Part shown: in pieces, positions 6,387 to 6,552 of the stretch | Layout of the letters: each line of letters opens with the position of its first letter | Numbering within the stretch: position 1 is the first letter of the stretch | NCBI GenBank assembly: GCA_021816565.1 | Contig: JAKAXN010000259.1 | Coordinates: 1 to 6,552 of the forward strand | Origin: Actinomycetes bacterium | GTDB lineage: Bacteria; Actinomycetota; Acidimicrobiia; Acidimicrobiales; Palsa-688 | DNA length: 6,552 nt | Direction of reading: 5' to 3' | The notes under the pieces: model-generated | Database searches by the model: none | The model's input: only the letters and a program-made list of their open reading frames with translations | Told to the model about the DNA's origin: nothing | Translations under genes and position numbers: made by a program

Positions 6387-6552
6387 TCAGAGCGAGGGGA
6401 AGTTGACGAACTTGTGGCCCCAGAAGGCCCCCTCGGTGATCTCGTACACCGGCTCGTCCCCCTCCACCCGGAGCCCGTCGTAGCCGAACTCCACGGCGAA
6501 GCCACCGGGGCTGATGACGTAGAACGACACCATGCGGTCGTTGGTGTGGCGT
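6387..6552 (-). CDS. Type I extradiol ring-cleavage dioxygenase (VOC superfamily), C-terminal fragment
   Basis: This gene enters from the right and only its last 54 codons are seen, ending with TGA at 6389-6387. The fragment begins RHTNDRMVSFYVISPGGF, then AVEFGYDGLRV, then YEITEGAFWGHKFVNF. This is the end of the catalytic domain of Fe(II) enzymes that open catechol rings next to the hydroxyl pair. Counting from the HTND motif, the spacing fits BphC of Burkholderia LB400: the His, Asn and Asp fall at 241, 243 and 244, the Tyr at 250, and the iron-ligand Glu (in VEFGYDG) at 260. All are present, so this end looks active. The WGHK ending is also typical. It could belong to biphenyl-, catechol- or steroid-type (HsaC-like) pathways; the fragment cannot decide. 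It is convergent with the transporter operon and shares its terminator hairpin. Confidence 0.88.
   Translation of the reverse strand, partial: RHTNDRMVSFYVISPGGFAVEFGYDGLRVEGDEPVYEITEGAFWGHKFVNFPSL

Noticed and set aside
5281..6483. A 400-codon plus-strand open frame across the binding-protein gene and terminator
   Set aside because: Arg/His/Gln-rich out-of-frame translation running through the hairpin and into the convergent gene; no domain signal.

Overview
The window is very GC-rich with strong G/C bias at third codon positions, GTG starts in several genes, short intergenic gaps, an N-terminal fragment of an actinobacterial-style F420/PNPOx-fold protein, and the end of an extradiol ring-cleavage dioxygenase. 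This suggests a high-GC Actinomycetota chromosome, possibly Acidimicrobiia. The phylum is inferred from composition and protein style and was not measured against any database.

Layout. Positions 1-132 (minus strand) hold the start of a pyridoxamine-5'-phosphate-oxidase-fold protein that leaves the window on the left. A 52-nt divergent gap leads to a plus-strand GlsB/YeaQ/YmgE-type small membrane protein (185-508). An enoyl-CoA hydratase/isomerase-family (crotonase) gene follows (530-1348). A compound hairpin overlaps the end of that gene, and a 178-nt non-coding gap follows. This gap carries a weak -10-like box and a G-rich tandem repeat.

The core of the window (1527-6322) is one branched-chain-amino-acid-type (HAAT/Liv) ABC importer operon. 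It encodes a single-chain LivH-LivM fusion permease, a LivG-like ATPase (14-nt overlap), a LivF-like ATPase (GTGA overlap), and, 17 nt later, a lipoprotein Peripla_BP_6 substrate-binding protein. The operon ends in a perfect 18-bp inverted repeat (6345-6384). A convergent minus-strand gene (6387-6552, partial) reads in from the right and encodes the C-terminal end of a type I (VOC) extradiol dioxygenase with its active-site residues intact.

How they fit. Binding protein, fused permease and two ATPases form a complete importer. HAAT importers carry branched-chain amino acids, but also amides, urea and aromatic acids in other bacteria. The flanking crotonase and ring-cleavage dioxygenase are compatible with an aromatic or carboxylic-acid substrate, but this is inference from neighbourhood only. 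I see no RNA genes, CRISPR, insertion sequences or phage genes. I do not see a clearly undescribed system: the window is a well-formed transport operon with several small oddities, listed as findings.
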